This document shows, in pieces, positions 35,316 to 44,934 of a stretch of DNA of 64,000 nucleotides. The notes beneath the pieces are model-generated. The model saw only the letters and a list, made by a program, of their open reading frames with translations. It had not been told where the DNA came from and searched no databases. The stretch is from NCBI RefSeq assembly GCF_013106755.1, contig NZ_WHPF01000008.1, forward strand, positions 1-64,000, read 5' to 3'. Position 1 is the stretch's first letter, and each line of letters opens with the position of its first letter. A program made the translations under genes and the position numbers. The DNA is from Limnovirga soli. Its GTDB lineage: Bacteria; Bacteroidota; Bacteroidia; Chitinophagales; Chitinophagaceae.

Positions 35316-35512
35316 AGGATTGATGTTTTGGATATTAATTGATATTGGTGACCTGCTGGTTAAACAGGAAGACTAAATTAGTTTACCTGTGTTTAGGTAT
35401 TGAGCACAAATACCTTAATGAATAGCCGTATCAGACAAACTTTTAATGTGTGTTTTTATTGGGAGCAAACCATGTACTGGTATGTTTATGAATTTGCTGC
35501 CATTTTGTTGCC

Positions 35513-35532
35513 GCACAAGAGTGCGACGCAAG
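35513..35532 (+). repeat. Dispersed intergenic repeat, copy 18
   Basis: Reads GCACAAGAGTGCGACGCAAG, with GCCGGG 27 bp beyond, 40 bp after the stop of the minus-strand T9SS gene. Confidence 0.88.
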
Positions 35533-35571
35533 CGGTGTTGCATTTGGAATTTACTGCCGGGTTCAAAAAAA

Positions 35572-38500
35572 TTATCTGAGCAGTTGTACCCAACCAGAGA
35601 TAGGCTCTTTTCTATAGCCGTCGTTTAAATGCAGCACATAATAATAAGTGCCTGTGGGTAATGGCTTATTGTTATAAGTGCCATCCCATGGTGTGGGATA
35701 GCCTGTAGTGCTGAATACAATTTGCCCGTTGCGGTTAAATACTTCCAGTTTGGCTGCGGCGAAAGAGTACAAGCCATCTAATTGCCATTTATCGTTTATG
35801 CCATCTCCATTTGGAGAGAATGCATTTGGAATGCCTATTTTTTTAAGCACTCTTATATAAATAGCATCTGTGGCAGTACAATCATCTGTAGTAGTTACGG
35901 TTAGCGTGTAAGTGATATCCAGTTTTGGACTTGCCACAGGCTGTTGGGCACCTGAATTATTTAAGCCGGTAATGGGAGCCCATGCATATGTTTTAATATC
36001 GCCGGTGGTAATGGGAGATAAAATTATGCTGCTGCCTTCGATAATCACCTGATCCTCGCCTGCATTGGCAGATGGGGTTGGGTAAACGGTAATAGGCTGT
36101 TCCGCATAGCTAATACATCCATTAAAAGCAGTATATGTATAGCGAATGGTATGTGTGCCAATACCCGCTGTAGTAGGCGAGAAGTAGCCAATGCTGCTGA
36201 CACCTTCACCGGTAAATTCACCTGCACCATTTATGCCCGAAGTTTCAGTAGCGGTATTGATAGTAAAGCCGGGCTTTTCTAAACAAATATTTTGTACTGG
36301 CGTAAATACCACTACCGGACTTGGATTAATTGACACATCCAGCGAGTCACTATCTATACATCCATTAGCTGTAATGGTAAGAATAAACCTGCCTGCATCA
36401 GCATAATTAGCACTTGTAATGGAAGGGCTTTGCTGTGTTGAGGAGAAATTATTGGGTCCGCTCCAGGCATAAAAACTATTGGGTGCTGTATTGTTATTGG
36501 TAAACTGGAACAGCTGGTCAACACAGCCAAAAACCTTTGCACTTATACTGGCATCCGGAGCCTGATAAACAATGGTATTAACCGTATCTGCACTACTGCA
36601 ATTAAGCAAAGATGTGGTTAAAATATAAGTGCCTGTTGCTGCGGTAGCGGGCTGATTGATGATTATGTTTTGCTGATTGCTATTAAGGTTATTGGGGCCT
36701 TTCCAATTATAACTGGTACCCGGTAATGTTGTGGCGGCATTTAGGGTAAGAATGGTATTGGTACAAGCGGTGTTGCTAATGGTAGCCTGCGCCTGTGGAA
36801 TGGGGTTTACAGTAACCTGTACACTGCCCACAGAATCGCCACAGGCAGGGGCGTTTACGGTTAAAGTGTACTGGCCGGTTAATGAAAGATCTGCATTATA
36901 TAATACGTTACGTTGTTTGTTACTGGTGAAACCGTTGGGGCCAAGCCAGGAAAATGCTGCTGTATTGTCTAAAGCCCAGGCAGGAATTGGTGTATCTAAC
37001 ACGATAGAATCGCCGGTGCAAAAGGGGCTTGCTGTAAATGGGTGTGCACCCGGATTAACATCTACCCGAATAGTTACTGAATCTTTTATAATACAACTGT
37101 TTCTGGCAATGGTTACATTGTATTGACCGGTGTTTTTGCCAAATGCAGTAAAGGACGGATTTCTTAAAGTGCTGCTAAATCCAGCAGGTCCGCTCCAGTT
37201 ATAGGTAACTCCGGCTCCTGCATCGGTTGCATTTAATTGCAAAAGCTGTCCAGCACACAAACTGTCTGGTGCGGTTACAGTGCTAACTGGTATATCACTT
37301 ACTAAAACCGTAATACTGGTGGTATCTATTTTACAGCCGGCCTTGGTGGCAATACAGGTATATATACCAGAGTAGGCCGGTATAGCATTGCCAAGCACAG
37401 GGTTTTGATCAGTAGAACTAAAACCCTGCGGTCCGTTCCATTGAAAGGTAACATCGTTGGTGGCGCCCACATCGCAGGTAAGGTTTAAATCCTGACCCGT
37501 ACATAATGACCCATTTAATGGTGTATTACTACCGGCAACTGCAGTTAAACTATTATAATCGCTAAAATAGCCATACCTGCAGCCCGTTTGTGCATCACCA
37601 TGAATTATACTTAATTGAAATGCCTGCAGGTTGTTTTTTACAATAGCGGCAGCACCGGCAGCTAATTGTGCCGTACTAAGCTGGATGCGGGCATATTTCC
37701 AGGCACCATTGGTATTTGATACATCGGTAAATTGGCTAGAATTAATGGTGCTGGTATTGCCATTAAATGTAAAACCTGCTTCTCCACCTTTTGGCACAAG
37801 AATATTCATAAACAAAGGCTCCGTAGTTGCCCTGGTAAAGCCCACTGTTTTAGAACCGGTACATTCAATTTGTGGCAATAATGCTTCTGCCACTTCGCAG
37901 CCAAAGCCAGATAATTGAAATACATAGGTAGGCTTGCTGGTTTCTATATAAAATACGTTATTATAAGATTTTTGTAAAAAGGTTTCTCCTTTTTGTACAT
38001 TTCTTGTTAATGCGCCGTTTACATAAATGTCAGTATTGTCTTCGGTACCTAAAATAAAAATATTATCAGTAGGCTGGCCTAATGGAATGTTTAAATAACC
38101 GGGTAGGGTAATATACTTGGTACCAATCAGATTAAGAGGTACAATTTGGTCGCCCCCAATATCATAGCAGCCTCCATAACCGCCACCGGTAATTGAATCA
38201 TCTTTTACAGTTATGGCAATGGGTTTATCTGCAGTTACTACAGAGCCCATCAGGTGTTGATTGCCCGTAAGCCCGCTGGCTACTGCCGAATAGGTTTCGC
38301 CCTTATTTAAAACAATGGTAAATGGTACACCTGCCTGATGACCCGTTATGCCATTCTTGGGAGTAATGGTAACTGTGGTATTATTTTCGGTGGCAACAAT
38401 ATCAAATGATGAATTGGCGGGTGGCGTAAATACCACATTATCCATAATGTTTTGCGATGGAATCATAAAACTCTTACCCAACGCATTTCGCCCTTTTAGC

Positions 38501-38874
38501 GAGAATATATCTGTATTATTGGTTCTGCCTGTTTCGTAATAAGCCGTTATAAAGGCAGATGATCGAATATATATGCCGTATTTTAATTTTTGGTCGGCGG
38601 GTTTGTTCTCAATAATATCTATAGAGGAAGTAAGGTCCAGTGTTCTGGAGCTATTGGCGTTTAAACTTATGGTAATGGGTGCAAAACTGCTATTGGCCGG
38701 TTGCGATACCACAATAGTAGCTGGTTTGTCCAAAGAGGTAAAGCGAAGAAATATCGGTCTGTCGCCATGGGTGCTGGTTACCTCGGGTGCCACAAACCAA
38801 AAACTGGTATCTGTTTGGGCAAATATTTTAAAACTGCATAGCAGGCAAATAGCAACCGTACATATTTTTTTCAT
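35572..38874 (-). CDS. T9SS type B protein with IgGFc-binding-like N-terminal domain
   Basis: About 1100 residues from the ATG at 38874 (signal peptide MKKICTVAICLLCSFKIFAQ); a start 21 bp upstream is possible. Residues about 25-420 resemble the IgGFc-binding protein N-terminal domain: 'FWFVAPEVTSTHGDRPIFLRF', 'YGIYIRSSAFITAYYE', 'GKSFMIPSQN', 'FDIVATENNTTVTITP', 'DKPIAITVKDDS' and 'GGDQIVPLNLIGTKYI'. About six Ig-like units follow, each with 'W.GP.GFSS' and 'G.Y...'. The C-terminus 'IPNAFSPNGDGINDKW...GTYYYVLHLNDG' is a type B T9SS sorting domain. Adhesion or matrix binding is inferred; binding to antibody is not implied. Confidence 0.88.
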   Translation of the reverse strand: MKKICTVAICLLCSFKIFAQTDTSFWFVAPEVTSTHGDRPIFLRFTSLDKPATIVVSQPANSSFAPITISLNANSSRTLDLTSSIDIIENKPADQKLKYGIYIRSSAFITAYYETGRTNNTDIFSLKGRNALGKSFMIPSQNIMDNVVFTPPANSSFDIVATENNTTVTITPKNGITGHQAGVPFTIVLNKGETYSAVASGLTGNQHLMGSVVTADKPIAITVKDDSITGGGYGGCYDIGGDQIVPLNLIGTKYITLPGYLNIPLGQPTDNIFILGTEDNTDIYVNGALTRNVQKGETFLQKSYNNVFYIETSKPTYVFQLSGFGCEVAEALLPQIECTGSKTVGFTRATTEPLFMNILVPKGGEAGFTFNGNTSTINSSQFTDVSNTNGAWKYARIQLSTAQLAAGAAAIVKNNLQAFQLSIIHGDAQTGCRYGYFSDYNSLTAVAGSNTPLNGSLCTGQDLNLTCDVGATNDVTFQWNGPQGFSSTDQNPVLGNAIPAYSGIYTCIATKAGCKIDTTSITVLVSDIPVSTVTAPDSLCAGQLLQLNATDAGAGVTYNWSGPAGFSSTLRNPSFTAFGKNTGQYNVTIARNSCIIKDSVTIRVDVNPGAHPFTASPFCTGDSIVLDTPIPAWALDNTAAFSWLGPNGFTSNKQRNVLYNADLSLTGQYTLTVNAPACGDSVGSVQVTVNPIPQAQATISNTACTNTILTLNAATTLPGTSYNWKGPNNLNSNQQNIIINQPATAATGTYILTTSLLNCSSADTVNTIVYQAPDASISAKVFGCVDQLFQFTNNNTAPNSFYAWSGPNNFSSTQQSPSITSANYADAGRFILTITANGCIDSDSLDVSINPSPVVVFTPVQNICLEKPGFTINTATETSGINGAGEFTGEGVSSIGYFSPTTAGIGTHTIRYTYTAFNGCISYAEQPITVYPTPSANAGEDQVIIEGSSIILSPITTGDIKTYAWAPITGLNNSGAQQPVASPKLDITYTLTVTTTDDCTATDAIYIRVLKKIGIPNAFSPNGDGINDKWQLDGLYSFAAAKLEVFNRNGQIVFSTTGYPTPWDGTYNNKPLPTGTYYYVLHLNDGYRKEPISGWVQLLR

Positions 38875-38991
38875 CAAACCTCTTTTCTTTTGCACGAAAG
38901 GTAATTAATACTCTTAAGAAACTACTTTTCCGGTTTATTGTTGTGTGTAAAATTTCTTTGTAATAAATAATTTGGGCGTTCCCCTGCGGGG

Positions 38992-39053
38992 CCGGGCTTT
39001 TCGCTGCAAGTCCTCGCCACCAGTGGTGGCTGCGGGCTTTACGCTGCAATCCC
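38992..39053 (-). repeat. 62-bp GC-rich element, copy 1
   Basis: The reverse complement begins GGGATTGCAGCG and ends AAAAGCCCGG, with GAGGACTTGCA inside. The central 13 bases (CACCACTGGTGGC) contain a near-perfect palindrome. It sits between divergent genes; a CCCCTGCGGGG palindrome adjoins it at 38980-38990. Confidence 0.85.
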
Positions 39054-39117
39054 TAACGCATTTTATAGTATACACTTACGCTATTGTAAAACAATATTTT
39101 TAATGTTAATTTTAGCC

Positions 39118-39828
39118 ATGGCAATAACAACTCCAGTTTATACAAAAAAATCTTTGCTGGCTGGTATACTATTTTGTTTGGCATTGGTTTTTGGTGCACT
39201 TTTATTGTCGGCCGTATATTTAATGCCTTTTTTAAAAGCGCATCAGGTGGCGGCCGATTTGGTATTTCTTTCCTCCAGGTTATTATTATGGCTGGTGTTG
39301 CTGCTTTTGTATTTGTATGTTATAAAAACGGAGGCTGGTCCATTTTTGATTTGGGGTAATACCACTTTAACAATAAAGAAATCCATTATGCTGGTTGCAG
39401 GCATATTATTGGGTATTTTTTGCTGTGGTATGCTGTCGGCTATAATTGCCAAAGTATTTGGATGGAATATGCAAAGTGCCAGATTTAATGAGGCTGTAAA
39501 ATTATTTATTCATTATCCTTATCTGGTATATTTTACTGCTATAACCGCTGGTATTACTGAGGAATTGTTGTTTAGGGGGTATTTGTTACCCAGGTTGCAA
39601 TTGCTGGTAAATAATTCAATGTTTTCTATACTGCTTTCTTCCTTGCTTTTTGGACTTTTACATTTTGGCTATGGCACTTTGTTTAATATGCTGGGGCCCT
39701 TTTTTATGGGAATTGTATTTGCTTTTTTTTATAATAAATACAGGCATATGGGTATTTTAATTATTGCACATAGTTTATGGGATATATTGGCCATTCTTGC
39801 CAAAACATCGGTAGCTCCATTGAAATAG
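39118..39828 (+). CDS. CPBP family intramembrane metalloprotease
   Basis: 236 residues from the ATG at 39118; an ATG at 39103 would add five residues. Six to eight hydrophobic helices. The catalytic motifs are present: 'AGITEELLFRGYLLP' (EExxxR), 'LLFGLLHFGYG' (HxxF-like second motif) and 'IIAHSLWDILA' (HxxxD). The family includes Rce1 prenyl proteases and bacterial self-immunity proteins for bacteriocins. No peptide precursor or transporter is adjacent, so the role is open. A TTG at 39084, 20 bp from TAATTTTA at 39107, may be the promoter. Confidence 0.87.
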   Translation: MAITTPVYTKKSLLAGILFCLALVFGALLLSAVYLMPFLKAHQVAADLVFLSSRLLLWLVLLLLYLYVIKTEAGPFLIWGNTTLTIKKSIMLVAGILLGIFCCGMLSAIIAKVFGWNMQSARFNEAVKLFIHYPYLVYFTAITAGITEELLFRGYLLPRLQLLVNNSMFSILLSSLLFGLLHFGYGTLFNMLGPFFMGIVFAFFYNKYRHMGILIIAHSLWDILAILAKTSVAPLK

Positions 39829-39874
39829 AGGCGAGTGGCAGGTGATAAAATCTTTGCTGCATATAGGCCCGAAC

Positions 39875-39894
39875 GTACAAGAGTGCGACGCAAG
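39875..39894 (+). repeat. Dispersed intergenic repeat, copy 19
   Basis: GTACAAGAGTGCGACGCAAG between convergent genes, 46 bp after the protease stop and 70 bp from the kinase stop. Confidence 0.9.
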
Positions 39895-39964
39895 AATGCA
39901 TCATGTATAGGTTACTGCCTGGCACAAAAAATGGTTAACTATAGCGTATTAGTGCAATGCGTAT

Positions 39965-41524
39965 TTAAACCGTTGTTTCGTTGAAATGAATAATAAATGT
40001 AGTGCCCTTATCTACTTCGCTTATGGCATGTATGTTTCCACCAAGTGATTCTATTTGGTTGCGGGTTATAAATAGGCCCACGCCTCTGGCATCTGGATGA
40101 TTATGAAATGTTTTGTGCAAGGAGAACAATTTATTGCCATGTTTAATCATGTCAATGCCTTGTCCGTTATCGGTACAAACCAAAGTAATAAGGCCAGTTT
40201 CGCTTATATTAGTTTCGAAATATATCTCTGGAATACGATTGGGTGATGCATATTTAAGTGCATTGGTTAACAGGTTTAACATAATGCTTTCCAGATAAAC
40301 TTTGGGATATTGTACCTGAGGGCAACTGGTAAAATTGTAAGTAATTTTTGCTTTTGCATCTGTTATTTGTGCATATAAACTTTCTATTAAATGGAACAAC
40401 ATGTCTTCGAAACTAAGGTTGGTTCGTTCAATATCAGTATTGGTAGTAATGTTTACAACCTGGGTAAGTTCCTGCACTGTGGTGGATAATTGCGCCTGCA
40501 CATCAAATATTTTCTGCATCACAAATGTTTTTACTCCATCATTTTTTTCTTTCTTGTATAAGGCTGTTAGGGCATGCAAATTGGCAATAGGTGAACGCAG
40601 GTTATGCGATACCATGTAAGAAAAATCCTGTAACCTTTTTCTTTTTAATTCAAGCCTTTTGGTTAACTGGTTTAATTCCTCAATGGTTTGAATTAGTTTA
40701 ATTTCATTGTTTTTACTTTCACTAATATTTTTTGTAATAGTTAAAACCGATTCAACTTCGTTATTGGATTGATTGATTAAAGGAATCATTTGAACAGCAA
40801 AAAAGGCAATACCCTGTTTTTCTGTAACACTTTCTATTTCATATTGTAAAGAAGTGGCTGTACTAAACACTTTTTTTATGCTTTCGGTAAATTGGTGGGT
40901 ATGCGGGTGATTGGGCAATACTTCGTACGGGGTTTTACCCAGGTAAAAATCCAGGCTGGTTGAAGTAAGTGTTTGCATAGATTCGTTAATGAATTCGTAT
41001 TGCAAATGTTTATTAAAGCGAGTAATAATATCGGGATTGTTGTTTACCAATGCCTTAAACCTGAGTTCACTTTCCTGTAATGCGGCATTGGCTTTGGTAA
41101 GTTGTAAGGTTTGTTCTTCAATTATTTTTTTTAGTTGTGCCGGTGTTTTTAATTCCAATGCTTTTGGAATATTTTTTATAAGTACGTAAACAGTAATCCA
41201 GGATATAATGGCTGTAATAAATAAGAACAGCGCATTTAAACGATATACCGGAAACCAAAACATAATGGCATCGGTAAAATGGGTGATGCCACAGCCTATT
41301 ATAAAAAGATTAAACCATGTGAAAATATTTAGAAAGGGCAGGTCCTTCTTTTTTCTTATAAAGGAGAATATGAGAAAGGGTATAGTAAAATAGGCTGCCC
41401 AAATAGCCAAATTGGAAATAATGTACAACCAGCCATGCATTTCGGTCCATTTCCCACACATCCATCTGGGCATAAATCCGCTTGTGTCGAAAAGGGTTTT
41501 AAAAAAATCTTCAATTGATTGCAT
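39965..41524 (-). CDS. Histidine kinase with ethylene-receptor-like membrane domain
   Basis: 519 residues. The N-terminal ~115 residues hold three transmembrane helices of the plant ETR1 ethylene-binding type: 'IISNLAIWAAYFTIPFLIF' (helix 1, with Tyr45 and Pro49 matching ETR1 Tyr32 and Pro36) and 'LFIIGCGITHFTDAIMFW' (helix 2, with Cys78 and His82 matching the copper ligands Cys65 and His69). Asn38 stands where ETR1 has Asp25. A PAS domain (about 150-270) follows, then HisKA with 'VSHNLRSPIANL' and HATPase motifs 'NLLTNALKYA', 'DNGQGID', 'GVGLFI'. It is a membrane sensor kinase without a partner regulator beside it. Ligand binding (ethylene or copper) is inference. Confidence 0.88.
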   Translation of the reverse strand: MQSIEDFFKTLFDTSGFMPRWMCGKWTEMHGWLYIISNLAIWAAYFTIPFLIFSFIRKKKDLPFLNIFTWFNLFIIGCGITHFTDAIMFWFPVYRLNALFLFITAIISWITVYVLIKNIPKALELKTPAQLKKIIEEQTLQLTKANAALQESELRFKALVNNNPDIITRFNKHLQYEFINESMQTLTSTSLDFYLGKTPYEVLPNHPHTHQFTESIKKVFSTATSLQYEIESVTEKQGIAFFAVQMIPLINQSNNEVESVLTITKNISESKNNEIKLIQTIEELNQLTKRLELKRKRLQDFSYMVSHNLRSPIANLHALTALYKKEKNDGVKTFVMQKIFDVQAQLSTTVQELTQVVNITTNTDIERTNLSFEDMLFHLIESLYAQITDAKAKITYNFTSCPQVQYPKVYLESIMLNLLTNALKYASPNRIPEIYFETNISETGLITLVCTDNGQGIDMIKHGNKLFSLHKTFHNHPDARGVGLFITRNQIESLGGNIHAISEVDKGTTFIIHFNETTV

Positions 41525-41774
41525 AGTTGTTTGTTTACAAAAAATGATGGATAAAACAAATGTTGAACTTTGCCAAATTTGGCTAAACTAAAAAGCAATT
41601 CTTAAGAAATTGGAATGGCTTTTTTGGGTATTGAATTCTTTTTAGAAATATAAATCTACACTAAAATGGAAGTTTTTTAAACCTTACCAAATTACACAAA
41701 TTAGTTTGAATTGTTATATGTGAATTATATAAAGTAGGAGATTTATTGTAGCTTGCATTAAATCTCAGTCCTTA

Positions 41775-43400
41775 ATGTTGAAACGATTGCTTGTATCCAT
41801 TATCTTATGGTTAGCTATGCCTGTTTTAAAGGCACAGGTAAATTTTACATCCTCTAATTTGCCGGTTTTTGTTATAAATACCCATGGTCAGTATATTCCC
41901 GACGAGCCAAAAATTACGGCCGATTTAGGTGTAATCAATAATGGCGCAGGTAAACGCAATAACCTTGGCGATGCATTTAATGAGTATAATGGAAAAGTGG
42001 GTATAGAAATGCGTGGACAATCCTCACAAGGTTTCCCTATGAATTCGTATACCATTGAGCTTAGAAACGATACCGGTGCCGAAGTAAAAACCACTTTGCT
42101 GGGTATGCCCGAAGAAAGCGACTGGGTGCTGTATGCGCCTTATACCGATAAAACTTTAATGCACAATTTTTTGGCCTATACCTTTTCGGCCAGTCTGGGC
42201 CATTGGGCGCCGCGTTGCCGTTTTGTAGAAGTAATGCTTAATAACCAATATATTGGTGTATATGTTTGCATGGAAAAAATAAAACGCGATAAAAACCGGG
42301 TAGACATAAAAAAGCTTGAATCACCGGATATTGCAGGTGATGCACTCACAGGGGGATATATTTTTAGTATTGACAAAGAAGCCAATGCCTGGTTTTCGCC
42401 CTATCATCCAAATAATAACCCCAATGCTTACCTGCAATACTCCTATGTTTATCCAAAGCCAGAGGATATAGTAGCACCGCAACAACAATATATTCAACAG
42501 TATGTAGACAGCTTCGAAAATGCTTTGGCGGGGCCTACTTTCCAAAGCCCCGCTACCGGTTTTAGAAAATATGCTGATGAGAACTCTTTTATTGACTATC
42601 TTATTGTAAACGAAATAAGCCGTAACGTAGATGGCTACCGGTTAAGCAGTTATTTCCATAAAGATCAAAGTAGTATTAACGGTAAAATTGTTGCCGGTCC
42701 TGTTTGGGATTATGATCTGGCCTTTAGAAATGCAGATTATTGCGATGGCTCGCTTACCCATGGATGGGCCTATAATTTTAACCAGGTTTGCCCGGGCGAT
42801 TATTACCAAATGCCATTTTGGTGGCAGCGTTTTATGCAGGATACCACCTTTCAGGCAAATCTCTACTGCCGTTGGCAACAGGTAAGGCAAACAGTATTGA
42901 GCAATACAAGAATTTTTGCCATTATAGATTCTGCGTACAACGTAGTACAGGAGGCCCAGCAAAGGCATTTTACACAATGGCCTATTTTGGGGCAATATGT
43001 ATGGCCAAATCCCCAACCTATACCCACCAGTTACGACGGGGAAATAAGCACCCTTAAAACCTGGCTTACCCAACGGCTAAGTTGGTTAGATGATAATATG
43101 CCCAAAACAGGCATATGTGTAAACTGGCCAGCCACTAATAAGGGCACTATAATATTAAAAATACCCAATCCGGTTATTAATTTTTACCTGGGCAATATAC
43201 AATCCAAACAATCGCAAACATTGTATGTACGCGTAATAGATATGCTGGGTAGGGTAGTGTATGCAAACACTATGCAGGCGCAGGCGGGGGCAAATGCTTT
43301 CCCTGGTGCAGCTGGCTTAAATAGCTTGCAAACAGGAATATATTTTATACAAATTATTAGCGAAACTGGTGAAAAAGTAGTGATGAAAGTGTTACGTTAA
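41775..43400 (+). CDS. CotH kinase-like secreted protein with T9SS type A tail
   Basis: 541 residues: signal peptide (to about 20, VLKAQ), a CotH domain (about 70-440) and a C-terminal type A sorting domain ('VRVIDMLGRVVYANTM...LQTGIYFIQIISETGEKVVMKVLR'). CotH motifs: 'VGIEMRGQSSQGFPMNSYTIEL', 'SDWVLYAPYTDKTLMHNFLAY', 'VEVMLNNQYIGVYVCMEKIKRDKNRVDI', 'GPVWDYDLAFRNADYCDG' (the DYD/DFD metal site). It precedes a VTC-type polyphosphate polymerase, DUF4956 and DUF2490 on the same strand, a neighbourhood I know from other bacteria. A phospho-transfer role at the surface, linked to polyphosphate, is the inference. Confidence 0.88.
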   Translation: MLKRLLVSIILWLAMPVLKAQVNFTSSNLPVFVINTHGQYIPDEPKITADLGVINNGAGKRNNLGDAFNEYNGKVGIEMRGQSSQGFPMNSYTIELRNDTGAEVKTTLLGMPEESDWVLYAPYTDKTLMHNFLAYTFSASLGHWAPRCRFVEVMLNNQYIGVYVCMEKIKRDKNRVDIKKLESPDIAGDALTGGYIFSIDKEANAWFSPYHPNNNPNAYLQYSYVYPKPEDIVAPQQQYIQQYVDSFENALAGPTFQSPATGFRKYADENSFIDYLIVNEISRNVDGYRLSSYFHKDQSSINGKIVAGPVWDYDLAFRNADYCDGSLTHGWAYNFNQVCPGDYYQMPFWWQRFMQDTTFQANLYCRWQQVRQTVLSNTRIFAIIDSAYNVVQEAQQRHFTQWPILGQYVWPNPQPIPTSYDGEISTLKTWLTQRLSWLDDNMPKTGICVNWPATNKGTIILKIPNPVINFYLGNIQSKQSQTLYVRVIDMLGRVVYANTMQAQAGANAFPGAAGLNSLQTGIYFIQIISETGEKVVMKVLR

Positions 43401-43466
43401 AGCAGGCTGTAAACAATAGCAGTAAAGCAATGGTGGGCCGGGCTATTGCACTACCATTTAGCAGCC

Positions 43467-43486
43467 GTTGCGTCGCACTCTTGTAC
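43467..43486 (-). repeat. Dispersed intergenic repeat, copy 20
   Basis: Reads gttgcgtcgcactcttgtac, 66 bp after the CotH stop, preceded by GCCGGGC at 43437. Confidence 0.9.
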
Positions 43487-43578
43487 GTTCAACGCTACAG
43501 GCAGCAATAGTAAGGGTGCAATTTACGTTCATTACATACTGCAAAGCCAATATTCAACTTTAAAAATTTTATTAGATT

Positions 43579-44352
43579 TTGTATACGCAACTAACAGCAG
43601 GTTTTGAAATACTATCTCTTGAAAGCTTAAACGAACGGGCTTTATTACAAAACAGGCACGATATAAAATATGTATTTCCTATAAGCATGCTAAACAATAT
43701 CCTGGCAGCATTAAAGCAGGATTATGCAGTATTAAGCATCAATAATAATTGCGTATTTGAATATGAAACCATGTATTACGATACACCGGAATTATATTTT
43801 TACCAACAGCACCACCTGGGCAGAACTAACCGAATTAAGGTGCGTAAAAGAACTTATGTAGATGCCAATACCCATTACCTGGAAGTAAAAATTAAAAACA
43901 ATAAAGGCCTTACAGAAAAGTTCAGAGAACCTATCTCCATGGAAGAAAGCAAGGCACCGCCTGCTGCATATAATCGCTTTTTTAGCAGGTTTATACCCGG
44001 CACCATAACCAATTTGCAGGAAATACTTACCGTGCATTATAACCGCATAACGCTGTTGCATAAAACCAATATCGAAAAAGTAACACTAGATATTGCACCA
44101 TGTTTTATGCACGATAACCAAAAAGCAGTTTATCAGCAATTGGTAATTGCAGAAGTAAAGGTAGAAACAAAAGAAAATGCCAGCTTTTGCGCACTAATGA
44201 AAGCGCATCATATAAAAGCAAGATCGTTAAGCAAATACTGTTTGGGTGTTATATCATTAAATAAAACCATAAAGTATAATAATTTTAAAAAGCAGTTTAC
44301 TCATATCATAAAAACCAATAACCAAAATGAACTTGTTACAGATATTGAATAA
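43579..44352 (+). CDS. VTC-domain polyphosphate polymerase, TTG start
   Basis: 257 residues. The family motif 'NRHDIKYVF' lies at 25-33, an in-frame TAG is at 43573, and no ATG or GTG lies between, so the start must be the TTG at 43579. The VTC tunnel residues are present: 'NRHDIKYVF', 'YYDTPELYFY', 'NRIKVRKRTY' (basic strand), 'HYLEVKIKNNKGLTEKFR', 'VIAEVKVE' and 'RSLSKYCLG'. Yeast Vtc4 makes polyphosphate from ATP in this fold; bacterial stand-alone forms are annotated as polyphosphate polymerases. It overlaps the DUF4956 gene by 26 bp, as in many genomes. Confidence 0.83.
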   Translation: MYTQLTAGFEILSLESLNERALLQNRHDIKYVFPISMLNNILAALKQDYAVLSINNNCVFEYETMYYDTPELYFYQQHHLGRTNRIKVRKRTYVDANTHYLEVKIKNNKGLTEKFREPISMEESKAPPAAYNRFFSRFIPGTITNLQEILTVHYNRITLLHKTNIEKVTLDIAPCFMHDNQKAVYQQLVIAEVKVETKENASFCALMKAHHIKARSLSKYCLGVISLNKTIKYNNFKKQFTHIIKTNNQNELVTDIE

Positions 44353-44929
44353 TTTTTCCTTCACTGAACTTAATGCAGCCATGGGCTTTAGGTATGTTAT
44401 TAATATGGTGGCAGTTTTTGTATTAATAAGAGGTATCTATTACAATACCTATCATCGTAAAGATTTATTTCTAACTTTTTTCTCTTTTAATACCATCATT
44501 TTCTTTGTTACTTATTTGCTTAATAAGGTAGAAATGACAACAGGTGCAGCTTTTGGTTTATTTGCAGTGTTCTCTATACTCCGGTATCGTACAGAAGGTA
44601 TTTCTGCAAAAGATATGACCTATGTTTTTTTATGTATTGCTATTGGTTTGTTAACCGCTGTAAGCAATGGTTCATGGCTAGATGAATTGCTTATTTGCGC
44701 TTTAATAATTATACTTACCTATTTATTGGAAAGTAGTAAATGGGTTAAAAAAGAAAGTAGTAAAACGGTGTATTACGATAACATTCAACTGGTACACGAA
44801 AGCAATAAAGAAAAATTGTTGCAAGATCTTATCTTGCGCACCGGACTTACCATACACCGTATTGAAATTGTAGATATCGACTTTTTAAAAGATTCCAGTA
44901 AAATAATTGTTTTTTATTTTGAAAAATAA
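44327..44929 (+). CDS. DUF4956 membrane protein
   Basis: 200 residues with about four transmembrane helices in the first 140 residues ('FRYVINMVAVFVLIRGIYY', 'LFLTFFSFNTIIFFVTYLL', 'AAFGLFAVFSILRYRTEGI', 'MTYVFLCIAIGLLTAVSNG', 'LLICALIIILTYLLE'), then a cytoplasmic alpha/beta domain. The segment 'GAAFGLFAVFSILRYRTEGISAKDMTYVF' is the DUF4956 hallmark and resembles MgtC-type turns. It overlaps the VTC gene, so the pair is translationally coupled; a joint membrane complex that makes or moves polyphosphate is plausible but unproven. Confidence 0.87.
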   Translation: MNLLQILNNFSFTELNAAMGFRYVINMVAVFVLIRGIYYNTYHRKDLFLTFFSFNTIIFFVTYLLNKVEMTTGAAFGLFAVFSILRYRTEGISAKDMTYVFLCIAIGLLTAVSNGSWLDELLICALIIILTYLLESSKWVKKESSKTVYYDNIQLVHESNKEKLLQDLILRTGLTIHRIEIVDIDFLKDSSKIIVFYFEK

Positions 44930-44934
44930 CTGCC

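Noticed and set aside
38992-39053. 62-bp elements as transcription terminators
   Set aside because: Two copies lie between divergent genes where no transcript ends, and no T-run follows the stems.
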